Assembly (NCBI GenBank): GCA_900756715.1
Contig: CAAELC010000069.1
Span: 1-16,565 of the forward strand
DNA length: 16,565 bases
Reading direction: 5' to 3'
DNA from: an uncultured Oscillospiraceae bacterium
GTDB taxonomy: Bacteria; Bacillota; Clostridia; Oscillospirales; Oscillospiraceae
Shown: piece after piece, positions 1 through 5,854 of the stretch
Layout: the number at the start of each line of letters is the position of its first letter
Position numbering within the stretch: the first letter of the stretch is position 1
Notes under the pieces: generated by a model
What the model was told of the DNA's origin: nothing
Database searches by the model: none
Seen by the model: the letters and a program-made list of their open reading frames with translations, nothing else
Position numbers and translations under genes: made by a program

Positions 1-35
1 AGCAGCCGCCGGTTATGCCGCTCCATGCTTCAAAC

Positions 36-66
36 CCGGAATCTCCGGCTCAGCCGCAGATTCCGG
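36..66. repeat. Second inverted repeat near the left edge
   Basis: CCGGAATCT (36-44) pairs with AGATTCCGG (58-66), and inside it CGGC pairs with GCCG around a TCA loop, with a single C-C mismatch between the two parts. No T-run is seen on either side. It may be a further transcription-end structure or lie within the end of a plus-strand gene; bases 1-81 form a plus-strand open frame ending in TAG just before the terminator, too short to identify. Confidence 0.45.
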
Positions 67-84
67 TCCCGGCTCAAATAGCAA

Positions 85-124
85 CCCGGAGGGGAAAGCG
101 GCCTAAGCCGCTTTCCCCTCCGGG
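85..124. terminator. Strong hairpin at the end of the surface operon
   Basis: An 18 bp perfect stem (85-102 with 107-124) and a CTAA loop. The best T-run (CTTTTTG) follows it on the plus strand; on the minus strand the tail is only TTGCTATTTG. It is 22 nt past the stop of the anchor gene, so it probably ends that operon, but its stronger direction suggests a converging gene to the left of the window. Confidence 0.75.
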
Positions 125-146
125 CTTTTTGCCAATCAGCATTTTC

Positions 147-776
147 TCAGGGTCTTTTCCGCCTGCTTCCCTTCCATGCAGCCAGTGCACCGCCTGCGGC
201 CACCGGCAGAAGCAGTCCGTACAGCACCGCCCCTCTGTCTCCGGTAGCGGGGGCGTCCTCCTGCGGCTGCTCCTCTGCCCGGAACTGCCAGTCCAGATAC
301 CCGGCCTGCCCGGCAGAGCGGTTATCCATGCTCAGCGGCACCTCCAGCGTCACGGTCAATGCCGTGCTGCTGCCGGGGGCAAAGGTTCCCAGTTCCACCC
401 ATTGGGCAAGGCCCCCCGCCTGATCCGCCCCGGCAGAGGATAGCACCGTTCCCGCCTGATTCTGCACCGTCAGGGTCATCTGCTCCAGCAGGCTCCGGCT
501 GTCCTCCCCGGCGCCCAGTCCCCGCAGATACAGCTTCACGCTGGTTTTCCCTGTGTTTTTCACGGTGATTTCCCCCGTGCGCCTGTCTCCGGGCATCACA
601 TCCTTGAACCGGTCAAACAGATCGGTGGCGGAGTAACTGCTGCCCGGGCCCAGCAGAAATTTTTCAGCCCCGCCCTGATAGGTCACTTGCCCGGCCGCCT
701 CCGCCCGGTCTGACACACCCAGCAGCACAAGCAGCGCCAGTGAAAACGACGCTATCAGCCGTCCGATTTTCCTCAT
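147..776 (-). CDS. Sortase-type anchored surface protein, probable fibre base
   Basis: A 209-residue exported protein. The N-terminus is a standard Sec signal peptide (core about 8-20, likely cut after AEA at 27). The C-terminus has APATGD (175-180), a hydrophobic stretch (about 183-200) and the positive tail KGSRRKRP, the three-part layout of sortase substrates; Ala replaces the usual Leu of LPxTG. The middle holds SATDLFDRFKDVMPGDRRTG followed by ITVKNTGKTSVKLYL, a pattern I recognise from small anchored proteins found beside SipW loci in clostridia, probably with an Ig-like fold. The ATG at 776 overlaps subunit 3 as ATGA and has AGGAGG 9 nt upstream. As the last gene of the operon it probably fixes the structure to peptidoglycan. 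No sortase lies in this window. Confidence 0.82.
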   Translation of the reverse strand: MRKIGRLIASFSLALLVLLGVSDRAEAAGQVTYQGGAEKFLLGPGSSYSATDLFDRFKDVMPGDRRTGEITVKNTGKTSVKLYLRGLGAGEDSRSLLEQMTLTVQNQAGTVLSSAGADQAGGLAQWVELGTFAPGSSTALTVTLEVPLSMDNRSAGQAGYLDWQFRAEEQPQEDAPATGDRGAVLYGLLLPVAAGGALAAWKGSRRKRP

Positions 777-1327
777 GCGCCACTTCCTCCTTCCTGCGCA
801 GCCGTCAGCAGGCCGTTAACAACCGTCACGGCTGGCCATGCCTGCTCTGCCGCCTGCTCCGGTGCCGCCTGCACTGCCTCGGCCACCACCTCAATGACCT
901 GCCTGCCGCCATCGGCATCCGTGTAGGCACGCAGAGGCAGCGCACCCGCCAGCAGGTTTCCGGTCAGCGCCCCCGGCTCCACCGGGCTTTTATAATACCA
1001 GCAGCCATCTTCGCCTGCCAGCCAGCCCTCTCCCGGCAGAAAAGCCGGGATGGAGGCCGTGCCGCCGATGCGCTGTCCGTCTTCATTAACCCGGTAGCTC
1101 AGCAGCCGCAGCCGCAGATAGGCGGGGATATTGCCAGTGTTCTGCACCCGGATTTCCGTCTTCTCGTTGTCCCGAACCTGTTCCGTGACCTGACAGGTCA
1201 CCTCCGCCGGGGTAAAGGTGTTGTGCAGACGCTCCGTCCGGTCCGCAAGGTAGGCTGCGGTCCCCCCTGCCGATACCAGCAGGGCCGTCAGCGCCGCCGT
1301 TACAAGCAGCAAGGCTCTGCGTTTCAT
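773..1327 (-). CDS. SipW-dependent secreted protein, subunit 3
   Basis: Third small paralogue, 184 residues. The start at 1327 gives MKRR, a hydrophobic core and the SipW-type site SAGGTAAYLADRTERLHNTF (19-38); a longer frame from 1411 would lie inside the VWA gene and add 28 residues unlike a signal peptide. Mature landmarks are AYLRLRLLSYRV (69-80), CWYYKS (109-114) and AEAVQAAPEQAAEQAW (149-164), matching the other two subunits. It has a short C-terminal extension past the shared Trp. The ATG overlaps the VWA stop as ATGA with a G-rich ribosome site upstream, and its own stop overlaps the anchor gene in the same way. Being placed between the adhesin and the anchor, it may be a minor or linker subunit; that is inference. 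Confidence 0.8.
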   Translation of the reverse strand: MKRRALLLVTAALTALLVSAGGTAAYLADRTERLHNTFTPAEVTCQVTEQVRDNEKTEIRVQNTGNIPAYLRLRLLSYRVNEDGQRIGGTASIPAFLPGEGWLAGEDGCWYYKSPVEPGALTGNLLAGALPLRAYTDADGGRQVIEVVAEAVQAAPEQAAEQAWPAVTVVNGLLTAAQEGGSGA

Positions 1328-3879
1328 CCTTCTCCCCCCTTCTGATACAGGTTCACCACAGCCGGGCTGTACCCGCTGAGCCACCGGGGTGTCCGCTCCC
1401 GATTGCGGCACAGCAGGCTGCCCTCCGGTTGACTTCCGGTCAGTTCTGCCGCCCCCTCATAGGAGGGGCTTCCCCAGCGCCATGCCCAATCGGCATTTTC
1501 CTCCAGCGTGTAGCTGCCCACCGGCAGTTCATACACTTCTGCCGTGCCGTCACCTGTGATACGCGCCTGCGTGTAGGGCTGCCCGTTTCGCAGAATCGTA
1601 AACACATAGGTCTCCCCGGCCCGGCCGCCGGCCTTGGTGATGCGCAGCCGACAGGTCTTCACATGCAGCAGATACTGTCCCTGTCCGGCCTCATAGCCGC
1701 ACCCTCCGGTGCAGTCCTGATGCATAAATCCGGTCCGGTCCGTAATCTCCCGGCCCGGCCCGAATACACGCACCGTCATGGGAATGTCCTGCTTCACGGC
1801 TGCCACACCTCCGGCAAGGTCTTCCGCATCCACCGGCGCCGCCTCAAAAGTCAGTTCCGGCGCCTGCCCCTCCAGATACACCTCTGTGCTATCCACCTGT
1901 CCGTGCATCCAGCGCAGCTCCACCGGCATGCAATCCACCGGAGCATCGTCTCCATACCATACCGTCTCATCCCGCAGCGTCACCTGTGGGGTAAACACCC
2001 GGATAAGACCCGCTCCGCTGCCCGCACGGGCCACCGCCGCGCCGGGAGCCTCCGATGGCTCTCTGGGGGAAACGGTACATGTCACCTGATAGGTTCCATC
2101 TTCCGTCACATCCGTCCGGTCTTCCTCCGCCGTCATGCGTATCGTGACAAAGGCTGTCTGCCACGGCTCCAGCTCCTCCGTCAGCGAAATGCCGCCGCAG
2201 GAGGCCTCTGCCCCCTCCAGCATCCGCCGGTTCGTCAGCGAGCCGCCCAGATACACATTCCGATCCTGTGCCGTCACCGTGACTTCCCCGATGGACACAT
2301 CCACCGTAGGCCGCGGGAAGTGCTCCACCAGCGTTCCGTCTCCGCTGTAAATGCCGGAATCAACGGCGTTGGTGGGCACAAAGTTCCCCCCTAAAAAGCC
2401 CGGCCTCGGCAGCACCGTCAGTTCCACAATCAGCTTGCTTCCGTGGGGTGTCTGATGGCCGTCTGCATCCGTATCCATGCCCACATAGTTGGCGCCGAAG
2501 TCAAAGCCCGTCACGCTCACCTGCCTGCCGCTTACCTCTGGCACAAGCCCCGCATCCGTCTCTGCGGCAAACAGCGGTGTTTTTCCATCGGTGTCATACC
2601 CTGTAAAGGAGGCGGTCTTCACAGTGATATTCCGTTCCTCCTCCGTCTGGGGCAGCACAAAATAGTCGGAAATACCGTCCTGCACCCGGGTTTCGGCATC
2701 CAGCCGCAGGGCGGCCCCACCGGTCTGAATCTGGTCGGAGATGGTCTGGAACACATTCTGCAATCCCTCCGCCGAGGAAGCCGCCAGATAGTACCCCGTC
2801 TTTTCCCCTGCCGCGCCGCCGGAATCCATAGACACCGCCGCAGGATAGTTAGAGGACAGATAGTTCATAAAACGGTTGTTGTCCCCTCTCAGATCCTCCG
2901 GGTTGGCTCCGCTGAAAATGCCCACGGTGAATACCGTCACGCCGCCGTCCTTCAGCCCCTTAGCCTTGGAAATGGCACTGTTTGCCACCTGCTTGGAAAA
3001 GCCCCAGTCACCCGGCTGGCCATCGGTGAATACGATCATCACCCGGCTGCGCTGGACGCTTGCGTCCTTTCCCGCGTCAAAAACGCCCTGTGCCATCTCA
3101 ATGCCCAGATTGGTACGGGTGCCTCCATCGGCGCTCAACGCGTTAATGGAAGCTGCCACATTCTCCCGTCCCGTCCGGGTGCTCATATCCTGCAGCGCGT
3201 CCTTATAATGGGCCTGCGCTGTCCGGGCGTACTGGTATGCGGTGCCGCCTACAAACAGCTCCGTATTTCCGTACTGGTACTCTTTCCCGCTGGCAAAGCC
3301 CAGCACCGCGATGCGGTGGTTCGCCTCCGCAGTGGCCCGTTGGGCCACCGACTCTGCAAAGGCCCGGGCCGCCGCCTGCAATGCCTCCTTCCTGCTCACG
3401 GTGCGTACAGCATAAAACTGGGTGTGGCCTGCGTCCTCGTCCGTCAGGGATGTCTTCGCCGTGACATACACGGCGCTTCCATCCTTCTCGTAATACCACT
3501 GGCCCCGGTTGTCCTGCCGTACCCGCCGGTACGCACCGTCCGCGCTCACATAGTACACTCCCCCGTTTTTCAGCTGGTACACAGGCTCATAGGCGGTACC
3601 CATGTCACTGGCCATAGAGCCTGATTGATCCAGCACCAGCACAATGTCCGCCGGCACCTCCCGCTGCACGGGGGATGTCACCGTTGCGCCGGTCACATAG
3701 CTCTCCAGCCGCAGCCGGACAGAACCGTCCGGCTGCATTCTGGCGGTTTTGGCCGTTACAAGCCCTTCCACCTCTGTCCGCTCGTCCGCTGCGGTCTGTT
3801 CCGCCCAACTTCGGGCGGGCATACACAGCCCCAGCAGCAGTGCTCCGCTCAGCACCAGCGACAGCAGCCGTCTTCTCAT
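1324..3879 (-). CDS. Secreted VWA-domain protein, probable adhesin or fibre tip
   Basis: An 851-residue exported protein with an ordinary Sec signal peptide (hydrophobic core about 5-20, likely cleavage after SWA near 26), unlike its SipW-type neighbours. The VWA domain spans about 77-385. Its metal site is intact: DQSGS (Asp84, Ser86, Ser88), DGGTRTN with Thr254 or Thr256, and FTDGQ with Asp286. About 65 residues rich in Tyr (93-160) are inserted right after the first metal motif. The middle (about 390-735) is beta-rich with no domain I recognise. A Cna-B/SpaA-like fold is likely at 743-805 (LRITKAGG through LPVGSYTLEEN). Seven cysteines occur in the second half. There is no LPxTG motif and no C-terminal membrane helix, so attachment must be through partners. 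The ATG at 3879 overlaps subunit 2 and has GGGAGG upstream. Such proteins often form the adhesive tip of Gram-positive pili. Confidence 0.87.
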   Translation of the reverse strand: MRRRLLSLVLSGALLLGLCMPARSWAEQTAADERTEVEGLVTAKTARMQPDGSVRLRLESYVTGATVTSPVQREVPADIVLVLDQSGSMASDMGTAYEPVYQLKNGGVYYVSADGAYRRVRQDNRGQWYYEKDGSAVYVTAKTSLTDEDAGHTQFYAVRTVSRKEALQAAARAFAESVAQRATAEANHRIAVLGFASGKEYQYGNTELFVGGTAYQYARTAQAHYKDALQDMSTRTGRENVAASINALSADGGTRTNLGIEMAQGVFDAGKDASVQRSRVMIVFTDGQPGDWGFSKQVANSAISKAKGLKDGGVTVFTVGIFSGANPEDLRGDNNRFMNYLSSNYPAAVSMDSGGAAGEKTGYYLAASSAEGLQNVFQTISDQIQTGGAALRLDAETRVQDGISDYFVLPQTEEERNITVKTASFTGYDTDGKTPLFAAETDAGLVPEVSGRQVSVTGFDFGANYVGMDTDADGHQTPHGSKLIVELTVLPRPGFLGGNFVPTNAVDSGIYSGDGTLVEHFPRPTVDVSIGEVTVTAQDRNVYLGGSLTNRRMLEGAEASCGGISLTEELEPWQTAFVTIRMTAEEDRTDVTEDGTYQVTCTVSPREPSEAPGAAVARAGSGAGLIRVFTPQVTLRDETVWYGDDAPVDCMPVELRWMHGQVDSTEVYLEGQAPELTFEAAPVDAEDLAGGVAAVKQDIPMTVRVFGPGREITDRTGFMHQDCTGGCGYEAGQGQYLLHVKTCRLRITKAGGRAGETYVFTILRNGQPYTQARITGDGTAEVYELPVGSYTLEENADWAWRWGSPSYEGAAELTGSQPEGSLLCRNRERTPRWLSGYSPAVVNLYQKGGEG

Positions 3880-4457
3880 GTCCGTTCACCTCCCTGCGCC
3901 TGCTCCGGCCAGCCTTGGGCCGCAAATACATCGCCGCCGTTGTTGGCCGCCTGCACCGCCTGCGCCGTCACCGACACGCTCATCGCTGTGTCCGCAAACC
4001 GGTTATCCAGCGCCGTCCCGGAGAAACTCACTCCCCGGAACAAAGGCTCCGTCTCCTCGCCTGCTGCCAGCACCGCCGTGCAGTAATACCAGCCGTCCTC
4101 CGGGCAATATACCCAGTCCGCGCCCGGCTCCGTCAGGGTCACTGCCCCATCCGGCAGTTCCTGCCGGCCCTGTCCGGTGATCTCTACCCGCAGGCGCACC
4201 CACACCGGCTGTCCGGCATCATTGGCCGCCGATACGATCTTGCTGACCGTCTGCCCCGGCATCACCGCAATCGGCCGGGCCGGATAGGGTCTGATTGCGC
4301 CGTCCGCCAGCTGCCGCTCTACCAGAGACACCGCTACCTCCCCTGTGGTAATCACATTGCGCGCTGTGTCCTCCGCTGTCAGATAGGCCGTCGTTATCCC
4401 GGCGGACAGTACAAACAGGCATATGCACAGCAGCGCCATGGCAATTTTCTTCTTCAC
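3876..4457 (-). CDS. SipW-dependent secreted protein, subunit 2
   Basis: A paralogue of the preceding gene product, 193 residues. I chose the GTG at 4457 because it places a compact KKK tip and hydrophobic core (about 5-19) directly before the SipW-type site SAGITTAYLTAEDTARNVIT; the longer frame from 4523 would put 22 arginine-rich residues before a signal peptide and overlap the upstream gene's stop. The mature part contains WVRLRVEI (86-93), DGWYYC (121-126) and QAVQAANNGGDVFAAQGW (166-183), aligning with the landmarks of the other two subunits. Cys118 and Cys126 flank the aromatic patch and could pair. It follows the first subunit after 38 bp and overlaps the VWA gene as ATGA. Function is inferred from signal type and context. 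Confidence 0.8.
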   Translation of the reverse strand: MKKKIAMALLCICLFVLSAGITTAYLTAEDTARNVITTGEVAVSLVERQLADGAIRPYPARPIAVMPGQTVSKIVSAANDAGQPVWVRLRVEITGQGRQELPDGAVTLTEPGADWVYCPEDGWYYCTAVLAAGEETEPLFRGVSFSGTALDNRFADTAMSVSVTAQAVQAANNGGDVFAAQGWPEQAQGGERT

Positions 4458-4469
4458 GGTGGCATCCGT

Positions 4470-4475
4470 TCCTTT
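4470..4475 (-). promoter_or_regulatory. Shine-Dalgarno site that supports a GTG start for subunit 2
   Basis: AAAGGA on the minus strand lies 12 nt before GTG at 4457, a somewhat long spacing. An ATG at 4465 is out of frame and stops after three codons (ATG-CCA-CCG-TGA), so it does not compete as a real gene start, though it may reduce initiation. Confidence 0.5.
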
Positions 4476-4495
4476 CCGCTGTCCGCGTTTGTGTC

Positions 4496-5062
4496 TCAGG
4501 CGGTGAAGCCTGCCTCCGTCCAAGCCGCCTCGGCGGTGTCAAACCCGGCGGTCTGCACGGCATAAGCGGTGTAGTTCAGGGTCAGCGCATCCTGCGGCAT
4601 GGTGTCATTGTTCAGCTTCGCGGAAATTGCCACCGTGTCATCCTCAATCAGCTTCCAGCTGCGCTGGGAGTCGCTCTGGCGCACCACGCGATACCATACA
4701 TTGTCGCTGCCCGTCAGCTGCGTCCAGCCGTTCTCCTCTGTCAGTGCCGAGGTATATACCAGCGCCTCATTCTCCTCCTGCGCAAACTTCACAAACAGAT
4801 AGCAGTCCTCACTGTCCGCCCGCACGGACACCTGCGGGTCCTTGCTGTAGCTGGCGCCGGGAGTCAGCTTGGCGCTCCATGGGCCGGTCAGCTTTGAGCC
4901 GTCCGGCGCTTTGGTTTCCTGCAAATCAATCTTCACATGGCCCACGGTAAAGGTGTTGGTAATGGTGTCTGTCTGGTCGGTCAGATAGGCCAATGTACCT
5001 CCCGCCACGCAGCCCAGCGCCAGTACCAGTGCCAGAAGCAGCCCCAAAGTTCTCTTTTTCAT
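4496..5062 (-). CDS. SipW-dependent secreted protein, TasA/camelysin-like, subunit 1
   Basis: This is a probable fibre or matrix subunit exported by Sec and cleaved by the SipW-type peptidase encoded just upstream. The 188-residue protein starts with a basic tip, a hydrophobic core, and the SipW-type hallmark GGTLAYLTDQ followed by ITNTFTVGHVKI (about 21-45). This pattern matches the TasA/camelysin export signal. The mature part is acidic and predicted to be beta-rich, with VWYRVV at 122-127 and a C-terminal AYAVQTAGFDTAEAAW (166-181). The same two landmarks recur in the two paralogues further along the operon. No metalloprotease zinc motif such as HExxH is visible, so protease activity is not claimed. 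The ATG at 5062 has AAAGGGGA upstream. Being first after sipW, it may be the major subunit. Confidence 0.85.
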   Translation of the reverse strand: MKKRTLGLLLALVLALGCVAGGTLAYLTDQTDTITNTFTVGHVKIDLQETKAPDGSKLTGPWSAKLTPGASYSKDPQVSVRADSEDCYLFVKFAQEENEALVYTSALTEENGWTQLTGSDNVWYRVVRQSDSQRSWKLIEDDTVAISAKLNNDTMPQDALTLNYTAYAVQTAGFDTAEAAWTEAGFTA

Positions 5063-5089
5063 GATGTCATTTCCCCTTTCAGATTCATG

Positions 5090-5101
5090 CCGCCGAAGCG
5101 G
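5090..5101 (-). other. UUCG tetraloop hairpin between sipW and the first subunit gene
   Basis: In the RNA of the minus strand, CCGC-UUCG-GCGG forms a short GC stem closed by the very stable C(UUCG)G tetraloop. It lies in the 63 bp gap, about 28 nt before the next ATG, with no T-run, so it is not a terminator. It could protect or define a processed mRNA end ahead of the major subunit; this is inference. Confidence 0.4.
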
Positions 5102-5125
5102 GTGTGATGTTTGTAAGGTCTCCGT

Positions 5126-5623
5126 TCATGCCGCATTCCGGCTCTTTCCCGGGATTCTGGGCAGGAAGGACAGCACCAGCAGCACCCCTGCCGCTGCCAG
5201 CAGCGAATAAAACACCGCCGGTCTTCGCAGCAGCTGTGCCCCATACCCCAGACCGGGCAAACACAGCACAGGCGTTCCCAGCACCTGCTCCTCCCCCACC
5301 GGGGCGCCATCCTCAATGGCATTGGCATCTCCCTTGGTGCGGAAGACAAATCCTGTTTCCCGCCGCTCCACCGCCGTCACCCGGTGGGTCACGATCGCTT
5401 CACCGCTGCGGAAGGTAAGCACTGTCCCCTGCCCGATCTGCTCTGCCCTTATGGGGCGGGTAATCAGCAGCGCTCCCGTGGGATACGCAGGCTCCATCGA
5501 GCCGGAAAGCACACTGTAGCACCGCAGCCCCAGCAGCCAGCCCAGCAGCAGCGCCGCCGCCAGCAGCAGTGCCGCTATCCTGCCCGGATGCTTTTTCTCT
5601 GGCTTCTGTTCTCTCCGTCCCAT
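5126..5623 (-). CDS. sipW: SipW-type (ER-type) signal peptidase I
   Basis: This membrane serine protease cleaves secreted proteins and, in Bacillus, specifically matures the TasA matrix fibre protein. The 165-residue protein has one N-terminal membrane helix (about 15-33), then SGSMEP with nucleophile Ser42, and VTHRV with His80 in place of the lysine of ordinary bacterial signal peptidases. Asp99 in TKGDAN matches the third essential residue of B. subtilis SipW, with closely similar spacing. A second hydrophobic segment near 137-154 suggests a C-terminal membrane anchor. The ATG at 5623 has AGGAGG upstream. It heads an operon with three proteins bearing SipW-type signal peptides, which strongly supports the subtype. 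The name follows the Bacillus example; orthology has not been tested. Confidence 0.92.
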   Translation of the reverse strand: MGRREQKPEKKHPGRIAALLLAAALLLGWLLGLRCYSVLSGSMEPAYPTGALLITRPIRAEQIGQGTVLTFRSGEAIVTHRVTAVERRETGFVFRTKGDANAIEDGAPVGEEQVLGTPVLCLPGLGYGAQLLRRPAVFYSLLAAAGVLLVLSFLPRIPGKSRNAA

Positions 5624-5806
5624 GGTGCCCCTCCTGTTCCGTCCCCGGAATACTTTGTGTCCGGTGGCCTTATCTGGCTATACCTTACTCCAGACGCCCG
5701 TTTATTTTCTGTCGAACCATGTTATTTGGGAAATTTTTTGCCAATTTCTCTCTCTTTTTCCATTTTTAACCCTTTCCCGCTCCCGCCATGTTCGTTCATG
5801 GAACAC
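5624..5806 (-). promoter_or_regulatory. AT-rich leader of the sipW operon
   Basis: This 183 bp gap must hold the start of the six-gene operon, because a terminator precedes it. I could not find a convincing sigma-A promoter: TTGGCA (about 5740) has no good -10 at 16-18 bp. The dyad CCATG-N6-CATGG lies at 5786-5801, and its half CCATGTT recurs at 5717-5723, 69 bp away, which could mark a regulator's sites. The sipW ribosome site (AGGAGGGG, 7 nt from the ATG) is strong. Confidence 0.4.
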
Positions 5807-5839
5807 AAAAAGCGGCTGTCCTCACGGACAGCCGCTTTT
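5807..5839 (-). terminator. Rho-independent terminator after ftsK
   Basis: A 14 bp perfect stem (AAAAGCGGCTGTCC at 5808-5821 and its complement at 5826-5839) with a 4-nt loop. On the minus strand the stem ends in TTTTT. It starts 15 nt after the ftsK stop and closes the uppP-ftsK unit ahead of the surface-protein operon. The A-run on the other side means it could also stop plus-strand transcription. Confidence 0.92.
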
Positions 5840-5854
5840 CAAATCACTGTTTCC

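Noticed and set aside
1328..1411. Upstream start extending subunit 3 into the VWA gene
   Set aside because: The extra 28 residues do not resemble a signal peptide; the ATG at 1327 gives a clean SipW-type signal and the ATGA overlap seen in the neighbouring genes.
4496..5062. Camelysin-type metalloprotease activity for subunit 1
   Set aside because: The signal and family resemblance fit, but no HExxH or similar zinc site is visible, so only a structural role is proposed.
5059..5349. 96-codon minus-strand frame between sipW and subunit 1
   Set aside because: It overlaps the C-terminal half of sipW in another frame and has a Cys/Arg/Trp-rich composition typical of shadow frames.
5786..5806. 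Possible LexA (SOS) box near the sipW leader
   Set aside because: The Firmicutes box needs GAAC-N4-GTTC; here the order is GTTC-N3-GAAC, so it does not fit.
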